Source: Leucobacter sp042726155 (GTDB lineage Bacteria > Actinomycetota > Actinomycetes > Actinomycetales > Microbacteriaceae). From it: a stretch of 64,000 nt of DNA. The stretch is taken from assembly GCF_042726155.1 (NCBI RefSeq), contig NZ_JBHXHV010000002.1, forward strand, positions 248,001 to 312,000. The letters are read 5' to 3'. The position numbers and the translations under genes were made by a program. The notes under the pieces were generated by a model that did not search any database, was not told the DNA's origin, and was given only the letters and a program-made list of their open reading frames with translations. Position 1 is the first letter of the stretch. The number at the start of each line of letters is the position of its first letter. Below are positions 24,630 through 34,751 of the stretch, in pieces.

Positions 24630-24640
24630 GGAGGCGCGCC

Positions 24641-25372
24641 ATGACCGGGTCGAGTGACGAAATCGAACTGCTCATTAGGGCCGTTCGACCGACGAACGCG
24701 TACGAAGAGACCATGCAGCGCCTGCTGCAGTCCATTCGACTCGGCATGATCGGCCCGGGTGAGAGACTCCCGGCCGAGCGCGATCTCGCGACCATGCTGA
24801 AGGTCAGTCGCGACACCGTGCGGGAGGCGATCGCGACCCTGGCAGATGCCGGGTACGTCGTCTCCCGCCGCGGCCGCTACGGCGGCACGTTTGTGGTCGA
24901 CGCGATACCGCTCGACTCCGCGCTCGACGTGTCGGGCGCGCGACTCGGCGTCGCGGAGGTCGAAGACGTAACGACGCTGCGCCGCGTGCTCGAGGTCGGA
25001 GCAGCGAGAGAGGCGGCCGGGCGCGACCTCAGCGCCGACGAGCGCGCCGCACTGACGCACGTGCTCGAGGAGTGCTCCGGATCGGCGAGCCCCGATCACC
25101 GGCGACTCGATTCCCGCCTGCACCTGTTGATTGCCGAGCTGTCAGGCTCGACGAGCCTCGTGCCGCTCGTTGCGAACCTTCGCACCCGCGTGAACGCGCT
25201 GCTCGAAGAGATCCCGATGCTGAAGCCGAACCTCGCCCACTCGGACGCGCAGCACGAGGCAATCGTCGCCGCCATCTTGGCCGGCAGGCCAGAGTCGGCA
25301 GCGGAAGCCATGCTCGAACACATCGAGGGATCGGCCGCGCTGCTGCGAGGCTTCCTCTCGCGCCACGAATAA
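24641..25372 (+). CDS. FadR-subfamily GntR transcriptional regulator
   Basis: A 243-residue regulator. The N-terminal winged helix contains PGERLPAERDLATMLKVSRD and TVREAIATLADAGYV. The C-terminal all-helical FCD ligand domain carries the histidine/aspartate pattern of metal-assisted effector binding. AGGGAGG sits before the ATG, 11 bases after the SDR gene, so it belongs to the operon. It probably represses the permease and ligase promoters and responds to a pathway intermediate. Confidence 0.92.
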   Translation: MTGSSDEIELLIRAVRPTNAYEETMQRLLQSIRLGMIGPGERLPAERDLATMLKVSRDTVREAIATLADAGYVVSRRGRYGGTFVVDAIPLDSALDVSGARLGVAEVEDVTTLRRVLEVGAAREAAGRDLSADERAALTHVLEECSGSASPDHRRLDSRLHLLIAELSGSTSLVPLVANLRTRVNALLEEIPMLKPNLAHSDAQHEAIVAAILAGRPESAAEAMLEHIEGSAALLRGFLSRHE

Positions 25373-25395
25373 GACGACTGAGATTACTCCCCGCG

Positions 25396-25983
25396 TTATT
25401 TGTCGGGAACGACGTGCACGTCCTCCAGCACGGTGAACGGTGACGGCGGTTCGCCTGGACCCGTGTGATCCGGCTCGAACGCCGGGGTAAATGACACTCC
25501 GACTGCGAGGGCGGCGCAGGCGAGACCGATGGCGCACCAGCGCACGAGCACGGGGTCAGCGCGATCCCGAAACACGCGTCGCGCGAGCGCAACGGTCGCA
25601 ATCCCGAGGGCACCGCCAGCGGTGTTCACGAGCAGATCGGTGACGTCGGAACTGCCAACGGCGAAGACGTACTGCGCGATCTCCATGCAGAGGCTCGCCG
25701 CGGCAATGATCGTGATCGACCTCAATACCCGCCCATGGCGCGCGAGCAACGCGAGAAACACGCCGAACGGCACGAACAACACGAGGTTCGCGAGCACCTC
25801 GACCGGCGCATTGCCGCCCAAGCCGCCCGCTGCGACGAACGGCACCAGCTTGATCTGCCGCATGGTGCCATCACCGAACTGCGGCACGTCGAGCTTCCAC
25901 ACGACCGCCCACACGAGCAACATCAGGTACCCCGAGAACAACGCGATCGTCACCCGTCGGCCGTGCTTCTGCGTGACACTCAT
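25396..25983 (-). CDS. VanZ-family membrane protein
   Basis: A 195-residue protein with about five membrane helices. LVPFVAAGG, VLANLVLFVPFGVFLALL and SSDVTDLLVNTAGGALGI are the VanZ landmarks. VanZ is tied to reduced teicoplanin binding in enterococci; wider family roles are unclear. It starts inside the kinase stop (ATGA) and so is the third gene of a regulator-kinase-VanZ operon. It converges with the GntR regulator across about 23 bases. Confidence 0.88.
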   Translation of the reverse strand: MSVTQKHGRRVTIALFSGYLMLLVWAVVWKLDVPQFGDGTMRQIKLVPFVAAGGLGGNAPVEVLANLVLFVPFGVFLALLARHGRVLRSITIIAAASLCMEIAQYVFAVGSSDVTDLLVNTAGGALGIATVALARRVFRDRADPVLVRWCAIGLACAALAVGVSFTPAFEPDHTGPGEPPSPFTVLEDVHVVPDK

Positions 25984-27098
25984 CGGGCCTCCTGAAGCAC
26001 AACCGTTGCGATCAGTCCGCCGTCTGAGCGCGGTCGGAGCTCCAACGAGCCGCCGTGCGCCCGCACGACGCTCTGCACGATCGCGAGCCCCAGACCGAAC
26101 CCGCCGTGATCGCCTCGCACGCGTTCCACCCCTCGTTGAAACGGTTCCGTCAGCATCGCCAGCGTGTGCGCCGCAATGTGAGCGCCCGAGTTTTCGACGG
26201 ACAGTTCAACCTGTGGTGGTGCTTCTCGGTCGCTGCGCACTCTCGCGGTCGTGACTCGCACGAATCCGGCCTCGGAGTTGTGATTGATCGCGTTGTGCAT
26301 GAGGTTCATCGCGACCTGCAGCAGCAGGGCGGGCGACCCAGCGGCAATGGCCGCGTCTCCCGCGACCTCGAGTGAGAGTCCGCGCTGTTCGGCCAGTGGC
26401 AGCAGCGACTCGGCCGCTTCCTCCGCAATCAGCGAGAGGTCAACGCGCTCGGCCGTGAAGGCACGCTGCTCCGCCCGACTCAGCACCAGGAGCGCCTCGG
26501 TCAGGTCGATCGCACGAGTGTTCACGCCGCGCAGCCGCGCGAGCAGCGCGGCGCGATCCGAGGTTGGGTCGCCGTCCGCGACGTCGAGCAGTGTCTGCGT
26601 GATGGCGAGCGGCGTGCGCAACTCGTGGGAAGCGTTCGCGGCAAACCGCTGCTGCTCGGCGATCTGTGCTTCAAGCTGAGTCAGCATGGCGTCGAAGCTG
26701 TCGGCGAGCTCGCGAAATTCATCGCGCCGCCCCGCCAGCTCGATGCGGTGCCCGAGCGAGCCGGCGGCAGCGCGTCGCGTCGCACGAGTGATGTGCGTGA
26801 GGGGTGCGAGCATGCGCCCAGCGAGCAACCAGCCACCCAGCAAACTGATACCGAGGAGCGCCGCCAGTGCCCACGCCGCAGCAGGCAGGAACGCTCGTAT
26901 CAGGTCGGTGCGCCCCGGAACGTAACCGCTCATCGTCGGCGTGGCCGCCGATGGCACGTACCGCAGCAGGAACACGTAGACGACGGCGAGCAGCAGTCCA
27001 CCGGTGAGCATCAGTACGGCGACGTAGCTCAGCGTCAGCTTCCAGCGCGCGCTGAGGCCGGGGCGACGAGCCTGACTCAGTTCAGGTGTGCGCGGCAT
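25980..27098 (-). CDS. VanS-like membrane histidine kinase
   Basis: A 372-residue kinase. Its N-terminal helix LTLSYVAVLMLTGGLLLAVV and VFLLRYVP resemble actinobacterial VanS. A short outer loop (about 60-75) leads to a second helix, HAMP, the H-box NASHELRTPLA with H158, and an ATPase domain (NLMHNAINHN, then HGGFGLGLAIV). GTG 27110 also starts this frame. I prefer ATG 27098, with GAGG at 8 bases. It overlaps the regulator by 17 bases and VanZ by ATGA. The stimulus may be a cell-wall stress or a glycopeptide. Confidence 0.88.
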   Translation of the reverse strand: MPRTPELSQARRPGLSARWKLTLSYVAVLMLTGGLLLAVVYVFLLRYVPSAATPTMSGYVPGRTDLIRAFLPAAAWALAALLGISLLGGWLLAGRMLAPLTHITRATRRAAAGSLGHRIELAGRRDEFRELADSFDAMLTQLEAQIAEQQRFAANASHELRTPLAITQTLLDVADGDPTSDRAALLARLRGVNTRAIDLTEALLVLSRAEQRAFTAERVDLSLIAEEAAESLLPLAEQRGLSLEVAGDAAIAAGSPALLLQVAMNLMHNAINHNSEAGFVRVTTARVRSDREAPPQVELSVENSGAHIAAHTLAMLTEPFQRGVERVRGDHGGFGLGLAIVQSVVRAHGGSLELRPRSDGGLIATVVLQEAR

Positions 27099-27777
27099 CT
27101 GGTACCTCACTCACGGAAGCGGCTTCAATGCGGTACCCGACGCCTGCCACCGTCGCGATGATGCCGGGTTCGCCGAGCCGCTTGCGCAGCGCCGACACCG
27201 TGATGCGCACGGCATTCGTGAACGGGTCGGCATTTTCGTCCCACGCCCGTTCGAGCAGGGTTTCGGCGCTCACGACGCCGCCCTCGGCGGCCACCAGTAC
27301 CTCAAGCACAGCGAACTGCTTGCGCGTCAGTGCGACGTACTTTCCGTCGCGCGTCACCTCACGACGAAACGCGTCGATGCGCAGACCCGCAATTTCGCGC
27401 ACCGGCGGCCGATGGTGTGCGCGCCTGCGGTCGAGTGCGCGCAGTCGCAGCACCAGTTCCCGAAGCTCGAACGGCTTCGTCAGATAGTCATCGGCGCCGA
27501 GTTCGAACCCTGAGGCTTTGTCATCGAGGCGATCCGCCGCGGTGAGCATCAGGATCGGCATCCCCGATCCCGACGCGACGATCTGTGCCGCGATCTCATC
27601 ACCGGAGGGGCCGGGAACGTCGCGGTCGAGCACGGCGATGTCGTACTCGTTAATGCTCAGCAGTTCGAGCGCCGTGTCACCGTCGGGCGCGATATCGCCC
27701 GCGATCGCCTCGAGCCGCAGCCCGTCACGAATACCCTCAGCCATCAGGGGCTCGTCTTCCACGATCAATACACGCAT
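27082..27777 (-). CDS. VanR-like OmpR-family response regulator
   Basis: A 231-residue regulator with phosphoacceptor D51 in IAVLDRDVPGPSGDE, a sequence typical of VanR-like proteins, and a lysine in YLTKPFEL. The winged helix ends VAGVGYRIE. TAGCAT at 27784..27789, 6 bases before ATG 27777, indicates a leaderless mRNA. It heads the VanR-VanS-VanZ operon and is divergent from the VanY-like gene, across 86 bases containing a phased repeat. Confidence 0.92.
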   Translation of the reverse strand: MRVLIVEDEPLMAEGIRDGLRLEAIAGDIAPDGDTALELLSINEYDIAVLDRDVPGPSGDEIAAQIVASGSGMPILMLTAADRLDDKASGFELGADDYLTKPFELRELVLRLRALDRRRAHHRPPVREIAGLRIDAFRREVTRDGKYVALTRKQFAVLEVLVAAEGGVVSAETLLERAWDENADPFTNAVRITVSALRKRLGEPGIIATVAGVGYRIEAASVSEVPDAAHT

Positions 27778-27801
27778 GACCCCATGCTACGAGCGAGGGC
27801 C

Positions 27802-27817
27802 TATCGTCACCGTATCG
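27802..27817. promoter_or_regulatory. TATCG direct repeat between VanR-like and VanY-like genes
   Basis: TATCG occurs at 27802 and 27813, an 11-bp period, in the short divergent promoter region. This fits tandem binding of an OmpR-family dimer. Short motifs of this size also occur by chance, so it is only a candidate site. Confidence 0.3.
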
Positions 27818-27863
27818 AAAAATGCGTACGCTGTCGCAACAGTCCGATGGGTGGACTGACTGC

Positions 27864-28529
27864 ATGACCGTATTTCATACCAACGAGCATCAGCCATCAT
27901 CGAACCGCCCCCGCCTGCACCGTGGCACCGTGATCCTGGCACTCAGCGTCGCCGCGACCGTCATCGCGGTGTGCACGGCGGCGGTCGTGTCGCAGTCCGC
28001 GTGGACCTCGACACGACCGGACTCGAAAGCCACCGCCGCGTCAGCGACGTCCGCTTCCGCCCCGGCGTCCGACTCCCCCGCAGACAATGGCGAGTTACCC
28101 GAAGGGGCCTCGGTGCTCGACACGTCCCTTCCCGGCATCGCTCGTCTCGACCCCGCACTGCTCTCGGCGCTGCAATCGGCGGCGATCGACGCCGAAGCTG
28201 ACGGCGTGACGTTCGTCGTCAATAGCGGCTGGCGCTCGGGCGAATACCAAACGGCCCTGCTCGACGAGGCCGTGTCGACGTACGGGTCAGCCGCCGAGGC
28301 TTCCCGGTGGGTGGCCTCGGCCGCAACATCCGAGCACGTAGCGGGGCGGGCCGTCGACGTCGGTGGGCTAGATGCCGTCGACTGGCTCACGCAGCGCGGC
28401 GCAGCCTACGGGCTCTGCCAGACCTACGCGAACGAGTCCTGGCACTTCGAGTTGCAGCCCGATGCGCCGGCCATCGGCTGCGCAGCGCAATACCCCGACC
28501 CCACCTACGATCCCCGGATGGCGGGCTGA
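27864..28529 (+). CDS. VanY-like D-alanyl-D-alanine carboxypeptidase, membrane-anchored
   Basis: A 221-residue protein with a single N-terminal membrane helix (about 21-43), a Ser/Ala/Thr-rich spacer, then a peptidase M15B/VanY domain. The zinc motif is seen as SEHVAGRAVDVG and the downstream ESWHFEL; SGWRS marks the substrate pocket. It would trim the terminal D-alanine of peptidoglycan stem peptides on the outer face. The start at ATG 27864 fits the membrane anchor; the frame is open 42 bases upstream. It is divergent from VanR/VanS/VanZ-like genes. Confidence 0.88.
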   Translation: MTVFHTNEHQPSSNRPRLHRGTVILALSVAATVIAVCTAAVVSQSAWTSTRPDSKATAASATSASAPASDSPADNGELPEGASVLDTSLPGIARLDPALLSALQSAAIDAEADGVTFVVNSGWRSGEYQTALLDEAVSTYGSAAEASRWVASAATSEHVAGRAVDVGGLDAVDWLTQRGAAYGLCQTYANESWHFELQPDAPAIGCAAQYPDPTYDPRMAG

Positions 28530-28530
28530 G

Positions 28531-28580
28531 CTCAGCTCAACTCAGCTCAGCTCAGCTCAACTCAACTCAACTCAGCTCAG
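28531..28580. repeat. Pentanucleotide tandem repeat (CTCAR)10
   Basis: Ten uninterrupted copies of CTCAG or CTCAA fill the junction of two convergent genes. They start just after the VanY-like stop (28527..28529) and include the stop (28567..28569) and last codons of the nitronate monooxygenase gene. A GCTGAGCTCAGC palindrome (28525..28536) sits at the left edge. The unit is not a multiple of three, so gain or loss of a copy would change the C-terminus of the leftward gene. Confidence 0.92.
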
Positions 28581-29538
28581 CCACGACATCGGCTGCGGGG
28601 CGCACTCGCGTAAGGTGCCCCACGCCCTCGCCAGCGTCGACCGGCACCACGGAATAGTCCCCCGCGACGGCCGCCGCCCGAAACTCGGCGCGCGCCACCT
28701 CATCGGCTGCGAGCTCGTCTTCGCGCCCGTGCCAGCGATCGATGAACGGGGTGCGCAGCAATCGCTCGGGAAACCGCGCGGGCCACGGCCGCTCCAGCGC
28801 GACATCGTAGGCGCGCGTCACGAGAGTCTGCTCGGCACCGCCCCGAATCAGCGCCGCCCTCGCCGCGTCGGAGGTCAGCGCTTCCTCGCACGCGGCGAAC
28901 GCCGTACCCACCCAGGCCGCCGCTGCACCGGCGTCGAGCACTCGATCGACGTCTCGCGATGTACTGATTGCCCCGGCGGCGAGCACCGGAATATCAACGG
29001 CGGCAATGATCTCCGCGAGGAGCGAGTGACGCGGTTCGCGGTGGTCGCCGTGACCGCCGCCCTCGCTCCCCCGCGCGATGACAGCGTCGACTCCAGAGTC
29101 GGCCGCGCGCCGAGCCTCGTCGGCGGTCGCCGCCTGCGTCACCGCGAGGGCGCCAACGGCCTGTGCGCGTGCGATCCACGCGGTATCCGCCTGAGCACCG
29201 GCACGGTCGGCACTCCAGTCCCCGAAACTCACTGACACGAGTGACGGGCGGGCGGCGATGGCCCGTTCAAACAGCTCGGGATCCTGCGCGATGCCCCACG
29301 CCACCAGACCGATCCCGAAGGGCGCTCCGCCGTCACCAAAATCGTCTCCGAGCGCCGCGAGCTCACGTTCAAGCGCCGCGACCGACCCCGCGCTCCCCAT
29401 GCCGATCATGCCGAGTGCGCCAGCTCGCGACACGGCGGAGGCGAGTCGCCCGCCCGCGACGCCGCCCATCGGCGCGCACACGATCGGGGTGGTCAGGCCC
29501 AGCGCGCGGGCCCAGTCGGTCAGTCTGCCGTCGGTCAT
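28567..29538 (-). CDS. Nitronate monooxygenase (2-nitropropane dioxygenase family)
   Basis: A 323-residue FMN-dependent TIM-barrel enzyme that oxidises alkyl nitronates. PIVCAPMGGVAGGRLASAVS at the start, VIARGSEGGGHGDHR in the middle and LAAGAISTSRDV near residue 210 are the FMN and phosphate sites. The start at ATG 29538 is 7 bases after TAGCGT (29546..29551), so it is probably leaderless. Its last codons are built from the (CTCAR)n repeat. Confidence 0.9.
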   Translation of the reverse strand: MTDGRLTDWARALGLTTPIVCAPMGGVAGGRLASAVSRAGALGMIGMGSAGSVAALERELAALGDDFGDGGAPFGIGLVAWGIAQDPELFERAIAARPSLVSVSFGDWSADRAGAQADTAWIARAQAVGALAVTQAATADEARRAADSGVDAVIARGSEGGGHGDHREPRHSLLAEIIAAVDIPVLAAGAISTSRDVDRVLDAGAAAAWVGTAFAACEEALTSDAARAALIRGGAEQTLVTRAYDVALERPWPARFPERLLRTPFIDRWHGREDELAADEVARAEFRAAAVAGDYSVVPVDAGEGVGHLTRVRPAADVVAELS

Positions 29539-29572
29539 GGCACACACGCTACCGCTGCGTGTGCAACTGTGG

Positions 29573-30325
29573 CTATGCCTGCGCGCGGCGGTACGTGAGG
29601 TCGCGGATGTGGCGATCCTTGTCGATGCCCTTTTCTTCGAACGCCGTGAGAATGCGGCCCTCGAAGCGGTCAGCCCACTCGCCCGTAAAATCGCGCTCGA
29701 AGCCCGCCTCAGCGTCGAACACCTCGCGCATCTGCTCGGCGTAATTCTCCCAGTCCGTGGCGAGGCGAAGCACGCCGCCGGGCTTCAGCGCCCGGTACGC
29801 GACCCGCGCGAAGTCGGCGCTGACGAGACGGCGCTTGTGATGGCGCACCTTCTTCCACGGGTCAGGGAAGAACACCCAGATCTCGTCGACCGACCCCGCG
29901 GGCAGGTATTTTTCGAGGAGTTCCGGCGCGTTCACCTCGGCGAGGCGCAGGTTCTCGACGCCAGAGACCGCGGCGCGAATGATCGTCCGCGCGAGCCCCG
30001 CGCGGAACACCTCGATCGCAAGAAAATTCGTATCTGGCCGGGTCTGCGATGCGTGCAGGATCGCGTGACCCTGCCCCGATCCGACCTCGACAACGAGTGG
30101 CGCCTCACGCCCGAAGATCTGCACCGGGTCCCCGGTTTCACCGTCGGCCACGCTGGTTGCGGCCGGGCCGTGCGCGATTTCGAGCACGTAGGTGTCGTGG
30201 TGATCGGCCCACGCGCGCTCCTGCGACGGCGTCATGCGCCCGCTGCGACGCACGAACGAGACCGGCTTCTCCCGGAATGTCGTTGGGTCGAAGCTCTTGT
30301 ATGGGAGGGGCTGCTGCTCGGTCAC
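29573..30325 (-). CDS. trmB: tRNA (guanine-N7-)-methyltransferase
   Basis: A 250-residue S-adenosylmethionine-dependent enzyme that makes m7G46 in tRNA. The SAM loop is VVEVGSGQGHA; the family hallmark WVFFPDPWKKVRHHKRRLV follows. I choose the GTG start at 30325. TACCGT lies 6 bases upstream (30332..30337), giving a leaderless start, and the family core begins soon after. An ATG at 30382 would add 19 poorly conserved residues. Divergent from aroQ. Confidence 0.93.
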   Translation of the reverse strand: MTEQQPLPYKSFDPTTFREKPVSFVRRSGRMTPSQERAWADHHDTYVLEIAHGPAATSVADGETGDPVQIFGREAPLVVEVGSGQGHAILHASQTRPDTNFLAIEVFRAGLARTIIRAAVSGVENLRLAEVNAPELLEKYLPAGSVDEIWVFFPDPWKKVRHHKRRLVSADFARVAYRALKPGGVLRLATDWENYAEQMREVFDAEAGFERDFTGEWADRFEGRILTAFEEKGIDKDRHIRDLTYRRAQA

Positions 30326-30425
30326 CCCATAACGGTAGTCGCGGCTCGGCTCCCGTGCCACCTCCCGCGCCGCCGGTAGCATGGGATCAGTCGCGCCGCG
30401 CGGCTGCCGAGCGAAGGAGTGGACC

Positions 30426-30866
30426 ATGACCAGACGAATCCTGCTGGTGAACGGGCCGAACTTGAACCTGCTCGGCACGCGCGAACCCGAGATCTACGGT
30501 AGCGACACGCTCGCCGATGTCGAGGCGCTCGTGTCGCGGGTCGCTGGCGAGTTCTCGCTCGAGGTGCGCGCGATGCAGAGCAACCACGAGGGCGAGATCA
30601 TCGACGCCATTCACGCGGCCCGCGAGGACTGCGCCGCGATCATCATTAACCCGGGCGCGTTCACGCACACGTCTATCGCGATCCGGGATGCGATCACCGG
30701 CGTCGAGCTGCCCACCGCCGAGGTGCACATCTCAAACGTGCACGCGCGCGAGGAGTTTCGCCACCACTCGTACCTGTCGGGCATTGCCTCGTGCGTCATT
30801 GTCGGCTGCGGCGTGCAGGGCTACGACTTCGCGGTCCGCAGACTGGCGACGCTCCTCGCGGGCTAG
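30426..30866 (+). CDS. aroQ: Type II 3-dehydroquinate dehydratase
   Basis: A 146-residue enzyme for the third step of the shikimate pathway, full family length. NGPNLNLLGTREPEIYG holds the catalytic lid arginine and tyrosine; INPGAFTHTS and HISNVHAREEFRHHSY complete the active site. GAAGGAG precedes ATG 30426. It is divergent from trmB and converges with the CPBP protein, with a long palindromic element after its stop. Confidence 0.96.
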   Translation: MTRRILLVNGPNLNLLGTREPEIYGSDTLADVEALVSRVAGEFSLEVRAMQSNHEGEIIDAIHAAREDCAAIIINPGAFTHTSIAIRDAITGVELPTAEVHISNVHAREEFRHHSYLSGIASCVIVGCGVQGYDFAVRRLATLLAG

Positions 30867-30889
30867 CCCTTCCCTTCCCTTCCCTCCCC
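30867..30889 (-). repeat. CCCTT repeat, potential G-quadruplex on the minus strand
   Basis: Immediately after the aroQ stop the + strand reads CCC four times separated by TT, then T and CCCC. The complementary strand therefore has five G-tracts of three or more with one- or two-base loops, which satisfies the usual quadruplex rule. It borders the inverted repeat at 30892..30949. Confidence 0.6.
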
Positions 30890-30891
30890 TG

Positions 30892-30949
30892 TTCTGTCGT
30901 CGCAAAGTGTTGCTTCACACGGCTGAACGGATCATTTGCGACGACAGAA
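30892..30949. terminator. 15-bp perfect inverted repeat between convergent aroQ and CPBP genes
   Basis: TTCTGTCGTCGCAAA (30892..30906) is repeated inverted without mismatch at 30935..30949, with a 28-base loop. Flanking C-rich and G-rich tracts extend the symmetry. No long T run is present. It may end both convergent transcripts; its odd sequence could also mark a repeated intergenic element. I saw no second copy in this window. Confidence 0.6.
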
Positions 30950-30985
30950 GCGGGGGCGAGAGAGGGGAAGAGGGGAAGAGAAAGG

Positions 30986-31876
30986 TTAGCCCGCGGTCGG
31001 GAACCAGTCGAAGAGGGTGGGCTGGTGCGCGTGGACGAGCACCGCGAACACCACCGCGTCAAACAGCAGGTGCACGGTCACCACATACGAGAGCGACCGC
31101 GTGCGCAAGAAGATCATGCCCTGCACGAGCGCAAAGGGAATGGTGAGCAGCGGTCCCCACGCGCGGTAGCCGAGTTCCCACAGGAATGACACGAATACGA
31201 CGGCCTGCAGCACATTCGCCAGCCACACCGGAAAATGCCGCAGCAACACGGCGAACACCGTGCAGATGAAGAACAGCTCGTCCCAGATCCCGACGGCGCC
31301 CACGCCGACGAATAGGCGCGCCACGAGTTCAGGAGTGTCGACCACCGGCCAGTTCGTGTAGACCCCCGAACTGATGAAATACCAGGGCAGGATCAGCCAC
31401 GCCAATACGATCACGGCGACGAGCCAGGCCCAGTGATAGCGCCCCCAGCGTTCTCCGCGCGCGCTACCCGCACCCCGCCACGGGAACCCCGTCGCGCGAT
31501 CCCGATAGACGAATCGTGACACGACATACGGCACCGCGACCGCTCCGCCGAGCGCGAGTGTGAACTTCACCATCGACAGATTGTCGAGGTGCGCGGCGAG
31601 CGGAATCAGCCTCACGATGCCGAGGCCGATCACGATCAGCGAGAGATCTCGCAGCAGCGACGGCGGCCGTGTAGCGCCCACTACGGGCGCGTGAGGGTTC
31701 TCGCGGGCCGACGCGACGGAGCCTCTCCCCGCGACGGCGGCGAGCGCGAGCCCCGCGATACCGAGCGCGATCCCGAGCCAGATGGCGTGCAGCACGAACC
31801 AGGCGGGCGCCATCGCGCACACGCACGCGGCGGCCGCGATCGACGTGGCGCGCTGCTTCGGCAGAACGCGCCCCAT
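30986..31876 (-). CDS. CPBP-family (CAAX protease/bacteriocin-processing) membrane protein
   Basis: A 296-residue protein with about eight membrane helices. The C-terminal part matches the CPBP/Abi family: WDELFFICTVFAVLL stands where the glutamate pair of motif 1 is expected, and YVVTVHLLFDAVVF where motif 3 has its histidine. The first glutamate is replaced by aspartate and the usual arginine is not obvious, so protease activity is doubtful. It overlaps the upstream small gene by one base (TGATG). Confidence 0.75.
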   Translation of the reverse strand: MGRVLPKQRATSIAAAACVCAMAPAWFVLHAIWLGIALGIAGLALAAVAGRGSVASARENPHAPVVGATRPPSLLRDLSLIVIGLGIVRLIPLAAHLDNLSMVKFTLALGGAVAVPYVVSRFVYRDRATGFPWRGAGSARGERWGRYHWAWLVAVIVLAWLILPWYFISSGVYTNWPVVDTPELVARLFVGVGAVGIWDELFFICTVFAVLLRHFPVWLANVLQAVVFVSFLWELGYRAWGPLLTIPFALVQGMIFLRTRSLSYVVTVHLLFDAVVFAVLVHAHQPTLFDWFPTAG

Positions 31877-32262
31877 CAGCTGAAGGCGCTGCGGACCGCG
31901 CCGGGAGCGTCGGCGAACGGCACCAGGCGATCATCGATGGGGAACGGCACGCGGTAGCTCGAGACGGGCGCGCCGACGTCGCCGAAGTCGTCTTCTTTCA
32001 CGCCGATGTCGGTCGTTGAGACCTCGACGATTCGCGCTCGCACCCAGCCGCCATCCTCGACGCGCAGGGCGTAGATGTCGGCGAGGTATCCGATCCCGAT
32101 TTCTTCGAGGGTTTCCTCCGCTGGCAGCCAGTCGATCGGCGCTTCCGCGCGGGGTCGACCGAGCAGGTCGAACGGTACGAATCCGTCGCCAACGGGTTCG
32201 ATCCAGCCGACGAGTTCGCCGTCTTCGCGGCGGTGCGGAATCCAGGTCTCGGGAAGTGACAT
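31876..32262 (-). CDS. Conserved hypothetical protein, 128 residues
   Basis: I recognise no named domain. The sequence is acidic, soluble and begins MSLPETWIPHRREDGELVGW. It contains several Trp/Pro motifs (PIDWLPAEETL, RVEDGGWVRARIVEV) suggesting a small beta-rich fold. It is likely real: TAGGCT lies 6 bases before ATG 32262 (leaderless pattern) and the stop overlaps the CPBP start, so the two form a two-gene operon. Confidence 0.75.
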   Translation of the reverse strand: MSLPETWIPHRREDGELVGWIEPVGDGFVPFDLLGRPRAEAPIDWLPAEETLEEIGIGYLADIYALRVEDGGWVRARIVEVSTTDIGVKEDDFGDVGAPVSSYRVPFPIDDRLVPFADAPGAVRSAFS

Positions 32263-32396
32263 GGTGCGAGCCTAGCAATCGGTCGCAGAGGAGCCGCGAG
32301 ACTCCCCCGCCTCCATCGCAGCGTCACAGCATTGCCCGAAACACTGATCAGGAATCAAGAAGCTCGACGACGGCGGAGACCACTACTCTAAATTTC

Positions 32397-34740
<2,344 letters not shown>

Positions 34741-34751
<11 letters not shown>

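Noticed and set aside
28531..28580. Possible attachment site or IS terminal repeat
   Set aside because: No integrase, transposase or target duplication is nearby; the sequence is a simple pentamer repeat.
32016..32396. Upstream extension of the UvrA-like frame
   Set aside because: It overlaps the divergent 128-residue gene and lacks family similarity; ATG 32397 has a -10 box at leaderless spacing.
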